Source: CAIQPS01 sp963843455 (GTDB lineage: Bacteria > Actinomycetota > Thermoleophilia > RBG-16-64-13). Taken from it: a DNA stretch of 64,000 bases. Made by a program: the position numbers and the translations under genes. Positions 53,656 through 62,660 of the stretch are shown here, in pieces. The notes beneath the pieces were generated by a model. It did not search any database. It had not been told where the DNA came from and was given only the letters and a program-made list of their open reading frames with translations. The stretch is taken from positions 1 through 64,000 of the forward strand of contig CAWJKE010000007.1 in the NCBI GenBank assembly GCA_963843455.1. The letters run 5' to 3'. Position 1 is the first letter of the stretch; each line of letters opens with the position of its first letter.

Positions 53656-54090
53656 GTGCCGAGCGTGTACCTCGACACCAGTGCCCTGGCAAAGTGGTAC
53701 GTCCGTGAGTCGCGGTCGGACGACGTGGAGAAGTATGTTCGCGATGCTTGTCCGGCGTACATAAGCCCTCTCCCCAAGGCCGAGATGAGGTCGCTCCTCG
53801 CTCGGCGCCGACGCCAGGGCCATATTGACGCGGAGATTGAGGGCAAGGTCTTGGCCACGTTTCAAGGCGACATCGCCATGGGGCACCTTGTTCTCTTGCC
53901 GCATACGGTGGAGTCGTTTCTGATCGCGGAATCCTTGCTTGGAGCTCACCCCGATATCCCACTGCGCACTCTGGACGCGCTACACCTAGGCGTGATGCAG
54001 TCCGCCGGCGTGACCACGCTGGCCACCGCCGATCGAGTGATGGCAAGGGCGGTCGAGGCGCTGGGCATGGGGTGCGAAACCTTCTATTAG
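53656..54090 (+). CDS. PIN-domain ribonuclease (VapC-like), no antitoxin seen
   Basis: A 144-residue PIN domain. The acidic metal site is formed by Asp in VYLDTSALAK (about residue 6), Glu in KAEMRS, the Asp in RTLDALHLG and the late Asp in ATADRVM. VapC toxins cleave tRNA or rRNA. A GTG at 53656, after GAGAGAGGG, is chosen. The 140 bases upstream hold no convincing antitoxin, only a short open stretch of about 38 codons in the same frame, so it is either an orphan or its antitoxin is degraded. Confidence 0.75.
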   Translation: MPSVYLDTSALAKWYVRESRSDDVEKYVRDACPAYISPLPKAEMRSLLARRRRQGHIDAEIEGKVLATFQGDIAMGHLVLLPHTVESFLIAESLLGAHPDIPLRTLDALHLGVMQSAGVTTLATADRVMARAVEALGMGCETFY

Positions 54091-54155
54091 CGGCAGGGGC
54101 CGGGTGCGGACCTCGATGGCGCAGCCGGAGGCGAGCCAACCTATCTCAGAGGGCC

Positions 54156-54229
54156 CGCGAGGGGCCATATGGGCTCCGGGGGAGGAGTCGTGAAACGCAG
54201 CCGGAGCGGAGCCCATATGGCCCCTCGCG
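54156..54229. repeat. Perfect 23-bp inverted repeat between convergent genes
   Basis: Arms 54156-54178 and 54207-54229 are exact reverse complements around a 28-base loop; both arms contain CATATG. It lies between the ends of the PIN gene and the CoA-transferase gene, so it is most simply a bidirectional terminator, though arms this long and perfect also suggest a mobile-element scar or attachment site. Confidence 0.7.
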
Positions 54230-54232
54230 CAC

Positions 54233-56146
54233 TCAGAAGTCCATTTCGAAGTGGAACACCCCTTCGTTGAGGCTGCTCCTCACCTTCATCCCGCTGTGGT
54301 TGATGACTGCCTGCATCGGCTTGTTGTCGCGCATGACCTCGGCGGTGAAGCCCGAGATGCCGTTCCGCTTGGCGATAGTGGCCAGGTGCTTCATGATGAA
54401 GCCGCCGATGCCTCTCATCTGCCAGTCGTCGCGCACGACGAACGCCACCTCGGCCCGGTTGGTCTTCTGATCCAGGTAGTAGCGGCCGATGGCGATGATG
54501 TCTTCGCCGTGCGCCTCCGGCACGGTCCCCACGATGGCGACTTCGGTGCGGTGGTCGACGTACACGAAGTTCTGCAACTGCTTCCGGGGTATCCGCTTCA
54601 TGTGCGACATGTAGCGGTAGTAGACGGTCTCCTGGGAGAGCGAGTAGAAGAGGTCTTTTGTCTCCTTCTCGTCGGTGGGCTGCATGGCGCGGAAGCCTAT
54701 GAGCGTCCCGTCGTCGAGAAGCATGGTGGTCCGCGCTTCCTTGGGCCCGACGAACAGCCTACCTTCCACGTCGGCCATCTCGGGTCGTACCCACTTGTAC
54801 TCGATGGCCTTTGACAGAAGCTCTTCGCGGAAATCGGGATGGGCGATCGTGATGAGGGCCATCGCCCGTTCCTGGACGCTCTTGCCGTGCAGGTAGGCGA
54901 TCCCGTACTCGGTCACCACGTAATGGACATAACCCCGGGTGGTGACCACGCCGGCGCCCGGAGCCAGCGTCGCTACGATCCTCGATTTCGTGCCCTTCTC
55001 AGCAGTCGACGGCAGCGCGATGATCGCGCGCCCATCCTGCGAGCGGCCGGCACCGAGGTTGAAGTCGGCCTGGCCGCCGATACCCGAGTAGAATCGTGTG
55101 CCCAGAGAATCTGAACAGACTTGACCGGTCAGGTCGATCTCGAGAGCCGTGTTGATGGCCACCATCTTGTTCTGCTGGCCGATGACGAAGGGGTCGTTGG
55201 TGTACTCGGTCGGGTTGAACGAGAACGACGGGTTGTTGTTCACGTAGTCGTAGAGCCTCCTCGTTCCCATGGCGAAGCTCGTGACGATCTTGCCCCGGTC
55301 GGTGGACTTCTGGGCCCCGGTTATTACTCCGGCTTCGACGAGGTCGATGATGGCGTCGGTCACCACCTCGGTGTGGATCCCCAGGTCCTTCTTGTTCATA
55401 AGGAACTCGACCACCCCGTGGGGGATACGCCCTATGCCCACCTCGAGCGTAGAGCCATCCTCGACAAGAGAGGCGATGTACTCGCCGATAGCTCGGGTGC
55501 GGTCGGCCGCCTCGGCAGCAGCCTCCCCCGTCCGGACGTTGTCGGTGAAGGAGTACTCGGTGGTCTCGATGAGCGGCTCGTCGACCGGAACGAGTATGTC
55601 GAGATCCCAGATGCTGACGAAGCTGTCGCCCATGGTCCACGGCATCTGCGGGTTGACCTGGGCGATGACCAGGCCGGCGTTGGCCGCGGCAGACTTCACA
55701 ATGTCGACGGAGATGCCCAGGCTGCAGCGTCCCTGATGGTCCGGGGGCGTCACCTGGATCAAGGCCACGTCCAGAGGCATCCGGCCGCTCTCGAACAGAC
55801 GAGGGATGTCGAACAGCGAGATAGGTGTGTACTCGCCGTATCCCTGCTGGATCATCTCCCGCACGTTCGAAGAGACGAAGAACGTGTTGACCTGGAAACT
55901 GTCGGCCAGTTCCTTGAAAGCATACGGAGCCTCGCCCAAAGTCAGCGAGTGCAAGACCTCGGTGTCGGCCAACTCCCTCTGCCTCGCCACCAGCGCTCGC
56001 ACAAGGTGGAGCGGCTGGGCGCCGCCGGTTCCGATGAACACCCTCTGTCCGGGGCGGACCCTTGCCAGCGCCTGTTCGGCGGTCATTATCATGTCGTCGT
56101 ACTTACTCTGCCAGTCACCGTCATACTTGGGCATCCCGGAACTCAC
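54233..56146 (-). CDS. Acetyl-CoA hydrolase/CoA-transferase with C-terminal GNAT domain
   Basis: A 637-residue fusion. Residues 1-460 are an acetyl-CoA hydrolase/4-hydroxybutyrate CoA-transferase: IGTGGAQPLHLVRAL, the GIGGQADFNLGAG block, and YVVTEYGIAYLHGKS. Residues about 490-637 are a GNAT acetyltransferase with the acetyl-CoA loop in DDWQMRGIGGFIM. Its start overlaps the stop of the acyl-CoA synthetase gene (ATGA at 56143-56146). The pair may exchange CoA between acids and use acyl-CoA to acetylate proteins; the GNAT target is unknown. Confidence 0.88.
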   Translation of the reverse strand: MSSGMPKYDGDWQSKYDDMIMTAEQALARVRPGQRVFIGTGGAQPLHLVRALVARQRELADTEVLHSLTLGEAPYAFKELADSFQVNTFFVSSNVREMIQQGYGEYTPISLFDIPRLFESGRMPLDVALIQVTPPDHQGRCSLGISVDIVKSAAANAGLVIAQVNPQMPWTMGDSFVSIWDLDILVPVDEPLIETTEYSFTDNVRTGEAAAEAADRTRAIGEYIASLVEDGSTLEVGIGRIPHGVVEFLMNKKDLGIHTEVVTDAIIDLVEAGVITGAQKSTDRGKIVTSFAMGTRRLYDYVNNNPSFSFNPTEYTNDPFVIGQQNKMVAINTALEIDLTGQVCSDSLGTRFYSGIGGQADFNLGAGRSQDGRAIIALPSTAEKGTKSRIVATLAPGAGVVTTRGYVHYVVTEYGIAYLHGKSVQERAMALITIAHPDFREELLSKAIEYKWVRPEMADVEGRLFVGPKEARTTMLLDDGTLIGFRAMQPTDEKETKDLFYSLSQETVYYRYMSHMKRIPRKQLQNFVYVDHRTEVAIVGTVPEAHGEDIIAIGRYYLDQKTNRAEVAFVVRDDWQMRGIGGFIMKHLATIAKRNGISGFTAEVMRDNKPMQAVINHSGMKVRSSLNEGVFHFEMDF

Positions 56147-58245
56147 AGCACACCTCCCTGGGTGAGCTGGATTCGGGCGTCGGCCGCGACAGAATCTTGT
56201 CCCGGTTTGCCCACGATGAAGGGGTTGATGTCGAGTTCGGCGATCTGCGGGAAGTCGGTGACCAACTGGCTGATCCGCTGTAGCGCCTCGCCGATAGCCG
56301 CCAGGTTCACTCCCTCTTCGCCGCGGACCCCTTCCAGAAGCTTGTACGACCTGGTGCCCATGAGCATGTTCATGGCTTCGGCGGAGGTGATCGGCGCGAG
56401 GTGGAAGGTCACGTCCTTCATCACCTCCACGAAGATGCCGCCCAGGCCGAACATCAGCATGGGCCCGAACTGTGGGTCACGGGTCATGCCCAGGATCACC
56501 TCGCGGCCCTTCGGCACCATGCGCTCCAGATATACGCCCTCCAGGAAGGCGTCGGGCATCGATCGGCCGATACGCAGCATCATGAGCTCGAAGGCGTCCG
56601 CCACGTCCTGCGGGCTGCTGAGGTTCAGCTTCACCCCGCCCACGTCGGACTTGTGGATGATGTCGGGGGAGACGATCTTCATGGCCAGCGGGTACCCGAT
56701 GCGGGGAGCCGCTTCCACCGCCTCTTCGACCGTTGCGACCAGTCGCCCATCGGGGACGACAAAGTCGTAAGCGCGGAGGATGTCCTTGGCCTTGGCTTCG
56801 CCGATGTAGAGACGGCCTGTCCGTACCTGCCTGGAGATGATGCGCTCCACCCGCCTGCGGTTGACCGGGAAGCGGGTGACGATGCGCGGCGGACGGAGCC
56901 GCCAAGCTGCGTAGTCCTGCATGGCCTTGAGTGCTGCCACTGCGCGCTCGGGGGACGGGTAGTCAGGCAGGCCGGCAGCCACAAGCTCCTCGCGGCCCGG
57001 CAACACGTCGGATCCGCCCATGAAGCTTGCCAGGAGCGGTTTCTCGCCGTTGGCCTTGCCGGCTATGGCCCGCGCGGTCTCGGCCGGCCGGGTCATCGCC
57101 TGGGGCGTGAGGATCACTATGACCGCATCGACCGACGGATCGGCCTGGGCGGCCTCGACCGCCATGGCGTACCGCTCCGGATCGGCGTCGCCGAGCACGT
57201 CGATGGGGTTGCCGACGCTCGCTGCCGCTGGGAGCTTCTCCCTGAGGTCCTCGGCGATGTCGGGATGCAGCGAGGCCACTCTCATGCCGCTCGTCTCCAC
57301 GGCGTCGGCGGTCATGATCCCCGGGCCTCCGGCGTTGGTGATGATGGCCACGCGGTCACCCCTCGGCAAAGGCTGCATGGCCAGCGCGGCCGCGAAGTCA
57401 AACAGCGACTCGAAAGTATCGGCCCGGATGATGCCGGCCCTCTTGAACGCCGCCCCGTAGGCGATGTCCGCGCCGGCCAGCGCCCCGGTATGCGACGAGG
57501 CGGCCTTCGAGCCGGCTGCCGTGGTCCCCGCTTTGAGGATCACCACCGGCTTTATGGCTGCCACCGATTCCGCGGCTCGGATGAATTCGTCACCCGACCC
57601 GATGCTCTCCAGGTAGCCCACTATCACCTTGGTCCGCTCGTCGTCGGCGAATGCGGTGAGGAAGTCGGTCTCGTCGAGATCAGCCTTGTTACCGATGCTG
57701 GTGAGGATCGCCAGTCCCATCTTGCGCGACGCCGCCCAGTCGAGGATGGCCGTGCAGAGAGCGCCCGACTGGGACACCACGGATATCCCCCCGACCGCCG
57801 GCATGTGGCTGGCGAAAGAGGCGTTCATCCCGTGGTGTGTGTTGATGAGACCCAGGCAGTTCGGCCCCATCAGCCGGGCCCCCGAGGAGTGGCACAGATC
57901 GGCCATCTCCCGCTCTAGGCGGGCGCCCTCCTCGCTCACTTCCTTGAAGCCCGCGGTGATCACGACCACGGCCTTGGCGCCCTGCCGGAGCGAGGACATC
58001 ACTGCCCCCTTCACCGCCGCCGTGGGTACAGCGATGACGCTCAGGTCGATCTGCTTGCCGTACTCCTCCAGGCTCGCGTAGATCCTATGCCCGAGCAGTT
58101 CGCCTGCGGACGGGTTGACCGGAACGATATCCCCCTCAAATCCCCCCTGGATAAGATTGGCCACCACTGCGTAGCCGACTTTTCCCGGCGTGCGGGATGC
58201 CCCCATCACCGCGACCGCCTTTGGATAGAGCAGAGACTCAAGCAT
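56143..58245 (-). CDS. ADP-forming acyl-CoA synthetase (alpha-beta fusion)
   Basis: A 700-residue NDP-forming acyl-CoA ligase: N-terminal CoA-binding domain (PKAVAVMGASRTPGKVGY, about 8-25), succinyl-CoA-ligase-like part with the phospho-His loop SSHTGALAG (about 256), and a C-terminal ATP-grasp domain (from about 480). It makes ATP from acetyl-CoA or other acyl-CoA, or the reverse. Unlike PatZ-type proteins it ends without a GNAT domain; that domain is instead on the next gene. No ribosome site is strong, but the ATG is the first Met of the domain. Confidence 0.9.
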   Translation of the reverse strand: MLESLLYPKAVAVMGASRTPGKVGYAVVANLIQGGFEGDIVPVNPSAGELLGHRIYASLEEYGKQIDLSVIAVPTAAVKGAVMSSLRQGAKAVVVITAGFKEVSEEGARLEREMADLCHSSGARLMGPNCLGLINTHHGMNASFASHMPAVGGISVVSQSGALCTAILDWAASRKMGLAILTSIGNKADLDETDFLTAFADDERTKVIVGYLESIGSGDEFIRAAESVAAIKPVVILKAGTTAAGSKAASSHTGALAGADIAYGAAFKRAGIIRADTFESLFDFAAALAMQPLPRGDRVAIITNAGGPGIMTADAVETSGMRVASLHPDIAEDLREKLPAAASVGNPIDVLGDADPERYAMAVEAAQADPSVDAVIVILTPQAMTRPAETARAIAGKANGEKPLLASFMGGSDVLPGREELVAAGLPDYPSPERAVAALKAMQDYAAWRLRPPRIVTRFPVNRRRVERIISRQVRTGRLYIGEAKAKDILRAYDFVVPDGRLVATVEEAVEAAPRIGYPLAMKIVSPDIIHKSDVGGVKLNLSSPQDVADAFELMMLRIGRSMPDAFLEGVYLERMVPKGREVILGMTRDPQFGPMLMFGLGGIFVEVMKDVTFHLAPITSAEAMNMLMGTRSYKLLEGVRGEEGVNLAAIGEALQRISQLVTDFPQIAELDINPFIVGKPGQDSVAADARIQLTQGGVL

Positions 58246-58368
58246 GGAACCTACCGTGTCCTCTCGGTGTCATCACTATCGGTTTCTCCAGCAGGGAAAG
58301 ATGATACTACGTCCCCGCCCGCCGACTTCCCCGGGGTGGCGTGGCCGGGGCTGCCGATCGAGGCTACA

Positions 58369-59721
58369 ATGACCAACATGCGAAATGCGCTGAAAGCTGT
58401 GGGCGCCGTGCTCGCGGTCGTCGCTCTTTGCGCGCCGCTCATGCTTCTTCCCAGCGAAGACACGGAGCCCGTGCTTGGTTTCTCGGGTGTGACCATCACC
58501 GTGCCTCCCACCGTGGTCGTCGCCACCACCATTCCGGGCTTCGAGACGACCACCACCACGACCGAGGCCCCGCCCCCGCCGCCGGAGCCAACGTCGTCGA
58601 CGACTACCACCACCGGACCCATCGACATCACCATCGCCGCGACGGGAGACGTGGTCGCCTCTGAGCCTCTCCTGGAATCGGTCCGCGAACCCCTTAACGG
58701 ATCCTACGCTTTCGGCCCGGTCTTCGACCCCATCGCGCCGTACCTCGCTAAGGCGGACTACGCTGTGGCCGCCCTCGAGCCCCGGCTGGCGGGGCCGCAG
58801 GCCGGCTACGGCGCCGAACCCAAGGCCAACGCCCCTCGGGAGTTGGCCTTCGCGCTCAAGAAGATGGGCATAGACCTGGTCGCCACCGCGAACTCCCACT
58901 CCCTCGACCTGGGCTGGGAGGGGGTCGTGGGGACGCTCGACCGGCTGGATGCGGCAGGTTTGGCGCACGTGGGTACCGCCCGGTCGCGGAAGGAGCGGAC
59001 CACTCCGGTTATCGCCAACATCCGGGGGATAAAGGTAGCCTTCCTCAACTACACTGCCTCGGTTGCCGAACGTCTTCCCGCGACCGACAAGAAGGACTTT
59101 GCCGTCAACATGCTGGACGTGGCCGCGGTCAAAGAGGATGCCATGACGGCGCGGAACTGGGGTGCCGACGCAGTGGTGGCGATGCTCAACTATGGCGTCG
59201 AGTACGAGGGGGAGCCCAGCGTCGAACAGGTCAGGCTCTCCAAGCAGATTCTCGATGGCGGCGTCGACGCCATACTCGGTTCCCACGCCCGTGTGATGCA
59301 GCCCATCGGCCACATATTCACCTACGCGAGTTGGCGGGCGAACGACAAGTACGTCGCGTACTCCCTCGGCGACTTCCTGCCTGCGCGGGAGACCGATCGA
59401 TCCGACAGCGGGCTGATCGCCTATCTGCATCTGGAGAAGCGCGATCTTCGCACTTACGTCACCGGGGTCAGCTATCTGCCCCTGTATGTGCAGGTCTCGG
59501 ACTCGGTGGCCACGGGGTCCGAGGCCCCGGCCTCCGACGAACAGCCGGCAGCGACGTTCCGGATACTTCCAGTACTGCCCGGGCTGGAGCCCGACAGTGA
59601 TGTTCTCCTCACGGCCGACGATAAGCGACGGATGACGCAGATATGGGAGGACGCCCGCGCGCTTCTGTACCGTCCCGACGAGAAGATCTCGCCGCTCGCG
59701 CCCGGAGATCTCGGCTTCTGA
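58369..59721 (+). CDS. CapA-family exported protein
   Basis: About 450 residues. Signal anchor (about 10-27), a Thr/Pro-rich linker (about 45-85) and a CapA (poly-gamma-glutamate) metallophosphatase-like domain from ITIAATGDVV onward, with NSHSLDLGWEG, FLNYT and ILGSHARVMQPI. CapA proteins are needed for making or anchoring surface polymer; here a PGA operon is absent, so a general cell-wall or capsule role is likelier. ATG 58369 has GAGG 5 bases upstream; 124 bases separate it from the divergent synthetase. Confidence 0.82.
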   Translation: MTNMRNALKAVGAVLAVVALCAPLMLLPSEDTEPVLGFSGVTITVPPTVVVATTIPGFETTTTTTEAPPPPPEPTSSTTTTTGPIDITIAATGDVVASEPLLESVREPLNGSYAFGPVFDPIAPYLAKADYAVAALEPRLAGPQAGYGAEPKANAPRELAFALKKMGIDLVATANSHSLDLGWEGVVGTLDRLDAAGLAHVGTARSRKERTTPVIANIRGIKVAFLNYTASVAERLPATDKKDFAVNMLDVAAVKEDAMTARNWGADAVVAMLNYGVEYEGEPSVEQVRLSKQILDGGVDAILGSHARVMQPIGHIFTYASWRANDKYVAYSLGDFLPARETDRSDSGLIAYLHLEKRDLRTYVTGVSYLPLYVQVSDSVATGSEAPASDEQPAATFRILPVLPGLEPDSDVLLTADDKRRMTQIWEDARALLYRPDEKISPLAPGDLGF

Positions 59722-59777
59722 ACTTGCACCCCGTGGGTGACCTTGGGTAGCATGCTTCAACCAAGTGAGGAGGATCG

Positions 59778-60791
59778 ATGACGGAGTATAGGGTCACGTG
59801 CATCCCCGGCGACGGGATAGGCCCGGAGATCATGGCTGCCACGAAGGTAGCGGTCGCGGCTACCGGCGTGCGCATCCAGTGGATTGACGTAGAGGCGGGC
59901 GCCGACGTCATGGACAAGTACGGCACTCCGCTCCCTCAGGCCGTCATCGACTCTGTAAGAGACACCAAGGTCGCCATCAAGGGCCCCATCACCACGCCCG
60001 TGGGATCCGGTTTCCGCAGTGTCAATGTGGGGCTGCGCAAGGAACTCGATCTCTACGCGAATCTGCGGCCTGCGGTAAGCATCCCCGGCGTGCGGTCTCG
60101 ATATGACGACGTCGATCTGGTGGTCGTCCGCGAGAACACCGAGGATCTCTACGCCGGGGTGGAGCACATGGTGGGTCTCGATGCGGCCGAGTCGATCAAG
60201 ATCATCACCCGGCGGGGTAGCGAGCGCATCGCCCGGTTCGCGTTCGACTACGCCCGGCGCGAGAAGCGGCGCAAGGTCACGGCCGTGCACAAGGCGAACA
60301 TCATGAAGCTGTCGGACGGGCTCTTTCTGGAGGTGGCCCGGGAGGTGGCGGCCGGCTATCCCGACATCGAGTTCGAGGACCGCATAGTCGACAACATGTG
60401 CATGCAACTGGTGCAGAAGCCCGAACTCTACGACGTACTGCTGTGCCCGAATCTGTACGGGGACATCATCAGCGACTTGTGCGCCGGCTTGGTGGGCGGG
60501 TTGGGCGTTGCTCCGGGCGCCAACATCGGAGAGCACATGGCCGTCTTCGAGCCGGTCCACGGCTCGGCGCCGAAGTACGCCGGACTCGACAAGGCCGACC
60601 CCACCGCCCTGGTGCTCTCGGCCGTTCTTATGCTCGCTTACCTGGGGGAGGCCGAAGCGTCGCGGGCCCTCTTTGATGCGGTGCGCGCGGTCATTGGGGA
60701 GGGGCGCAGGGTCACCTACGACCTGGGTGGCACCTCAGGCACGCGCGACATGGGGGAGGCCATCGCCGAAGAGGTGGCACGGCGAATCTAG
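59778..60791 (+). CDS. Isocitrate/isopropylmalate dehydrogenase family protein
   Basis: A 337-residue decarboxylating dehydrogenase: IPGDGIGPEIM at the start, RENTEDLYAGVEH and ITRRGSERIARFAF (substrate loop and Arg set), KANIMKLSDG, and DIISDLCAGLVGGLGVAPGANIG with the metal Asp residues. The NTEDLYAG form fits NAD-dependent isocitrate dehydrogenase more than LeuB or tartrate dehydrogenase; homoisocitrate is another option. GAGGAGG precedes the ATG. Single gene. Confidence 0.85.
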   Translation: MTEYRVTCIPGDGIGPEIMAATKVAVAATGVRIQWIDVEAGADVMDKYGTPLPQAVIDSVRDTKVAIKGPITTPVGSGFRSVNVGLRKELDLYANLRPAVSIPGVRSRYDDVDLVVVRENTEDLYAGVEHMVGLDAAESIKIITRRGSERIARFAFDYARREKRRKVTAVHKANIMKLSDGLFLEVAREVAAGYPDIEFEDRIVDNMCMQLVQKPELYDVLLCPNLYGDIISDLCAGLVGGLGVAPGANIGEHMAVFEPVHGSAPKYAGLDKADPTALVLSAVLMLAYLGEAEASRALFDAVRAVIGEGRRVTYDLGGTSGTRDMGEAIAEEVARRI

Positions 60792-60825
60792 GCCGTGGTC
60801 GCCTCGGTCGTGGTCGCCTCGGTGG

Positions 60826-62604
60826 TCAGGCCATTTGGCGAGCGGAAGAAAGGTCGGCAGACTCCGGCGGAAAGCCGTCTTCGCCCCAGCCTCGTTTGAC
60901 CCAGTAGATCCTCACTCGCCGTCCGAGTTCGGCCCTATCCAGAGCCTGGGCTTTGTCGGTCGGCTCGGTGAAGAACCGTTCGGCGACCGTGTCGGCGGCC
61001 GGGGTGAGCCCAAAAGCCAGATTGAGGCGACGGATGCGGGTGAGCGTGTCGGTGGATAACTCCTCCAGTGCGGACTTGCCGACGGCCTCCCCGTTCAACT
61101 GCGTGGCCGCGGACGTGAAGAAGTCCCAACTGAGTAGATCGCGATAGAACCTGCACATGGTGAGGCCGTCGAGCAGAAGCATCCGGTCTTCCCAATCGAT
61201 GTAGGTTCGTACATAGGTCTCGTCGTCCATGCCCTCCAGAAGGCCTCCCAGCTCGGGCTTGTAGAACGTAGCCCGGAGATGACAGGCCCCACGCGGGCTG
61301 AGCGCGTAGCTGAGGGCCATCCCCTTGAGTCTGCGCGGCTCGTAGCCGGCCGGGTCCAACCCCTTGCTGGTGACCGAAAGCTCCTTCAGGTCGAGCACGG
61401 CCAGGGCCCGATCCATTCCCTCTGCCAGGGTATTGCCCAGGGAACCAGACCGTGCGGCTATGTGGTCGAGGAGGCGGCCAATCGCCTCGACGTCACCGGC
61501 CGTCGGCCCCTCCTCGAGATGGCCTCTCTCCCTGGCCTTGATGGCGACGGCAACGAGGTTGGCGGTGCTCATGGTGTCAACGCCGAGCAGGTTGCAGCGC
61601 TCGTTGAGCCGTGCGACATCCACCGCCTGCTCGACCATGCAGGAGCCCCCGAAGGCGTAGATCGTCTCGTACTCGGCAGCGTGTATCTCCCTGCCGGCCT
61701 CCGGCCCCGTGGTGAGCGTCAAGCGCTTGCGGCAGCGCAACTGGCAGGGCGGGCAACTGTCGCTCTCGACCGTGCACCACTCGTTCCAGCGCTCCACCTC
61801 GAGGGTGCTCCGATGAGGAGCCGCGCCCTTGGCGAAGAAGTCGGTCGGGAAGGCGCCCGCCTCGTTGACCAGGGCGACCATCACCGGGGTGCCGTACAAG
61901 TGATAGTTGCGGGTGGAAGGCGCCTCCGTCGCCTGCTTGGCGACCTCGCGGCGCTTCTCGGCGAACTGCTCCTGAGGCGTCAGCTTCAAGGGGCCCGCAG
62001 ACGTAACGCTGAGGACCTTGAGTCTCTTGCTGCCGAAGACCGCGCCCAGACCGCCACGCCCCAGAGTGTGGGCGTGCTCGTGCATCACCGACGCGACCTT
62101 GACGAGGTTTTCGCCTCCCACTCCGATGCACAGTGCCGAGGACCTCTTGTCCAGCGTGGCGAGCACTTCGTCCTCGGTCGTCCGGGTGTCTTTGCCCCAG
62201 AGGTCTGAGGCCGGCAGGATCTCGGCCCCGTCCGCCGTTATGTGGAGGTGCACCGGCGTGGCGGACGCACCACGAACGAGGAGGGCGTCCCAGCCCGTCT
62301 CCCGGAGCGTCCGGGCGAAGGTGCCGCCGCAATAGCATTCCAGCCATATTCCGGTGAGCGGACTCTTGCTGAAGGCTCCGAACCGGTTGGACCCGTACAT
62401 GCCGTATGCGGAGAGCAGGCTCGGCGTGATGGCGATGACGTTGTCGTCGGAGAGGGGATCGACCGCGGGGTCGAGGTACTTCTCAAGCAGGCGGATACCG
62501 AGGACCTTGCCCCCCAGGCCCAGGGTTCCGTCGGCTTCCAGTTCTTCAACGTGGGAATCGCCGGCCGTCAAGTCGACCACCAGCACTCTTCTCGTATCGG
62601 TCAT
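60826..62604 (-). CDS. Tungsten-dependent aldehyde:ferredoxin oxidoreductase
   Basis: A 592-residue AOR-family enzyme that oxidises aldehydes to acids, or the reverse, with ferredoxin. The tungstopterin domain shows GRGGLGAVFGSKRLK (about 183-197) and YGSNRFGAFSKSPLTG; the [4Fe-4S] cluster ligands are CPPCQLRC (about 285) and the later Cys in RCNLLGVDT. The ATG at 62604, with GGGGAGG 6 bases upstream, starts the domain; the frame stays open upstream only as an overlap of the aminotransferase gene. Follows the GABA-type aminotransferase by 57 bases, so it may oxidise the resulting semialdehyde. Confidence 0.92.
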   Translation of the reverse strand: MTDTRRVLVVDLTAGDSHVEELEADGTLGLGGKVLGIRLLEKYLDPAVDPLSDDNVIAITPSLLSAYGMYGSNRFGAFSKSPLTGIWLECYCGGTFARTLRETGWDALLVRGASATPVHLHITADGAEILPASDLWGKDTRTTEDEVLATLDKRSSALCIGVGGENLVKVASVMHEHAHTLGRGGLGAVFGSKRLKVLSVTSAGPLKLTPQEQFAEKRREVAKQATEAPSTRNYHLYGTPVMVALVNEAGAFPTDFFAKGAAPHRSTLEVERWNEWCTVESDSCPPCQLRCRKRLTLTTGPEAGREIHAAEYETIYAFGGSCMVEQAVDVARLNERCNLLGVDTMSTANLVAVAIKARERGHLEEGPTAGDVEAIGRLLDHIAARSGSLGNTLAEGMDRALAVLDLKELSVTSKGLDPAGYEPRRLKGMALSYALSPRGACHLRATFYKPELGGLLEGMDDETYVRTYIDWEDRMLLLDGLTMCRFYRDLLSWDFFTSAATQLNGEAVGKSALEELSTDTLTRIRRLNLAFGLTPAADTVAERFFTEPTDKAQALDRAELGRRVRIYWVKRGWGEDGFPPESADLSSARQMA

Positions 62605-62660
62605 GCTCAACCTCCCCCGGCGACTTCTCTGGTCGGCTCGTCGCCGGCGGACCGGCGCAG

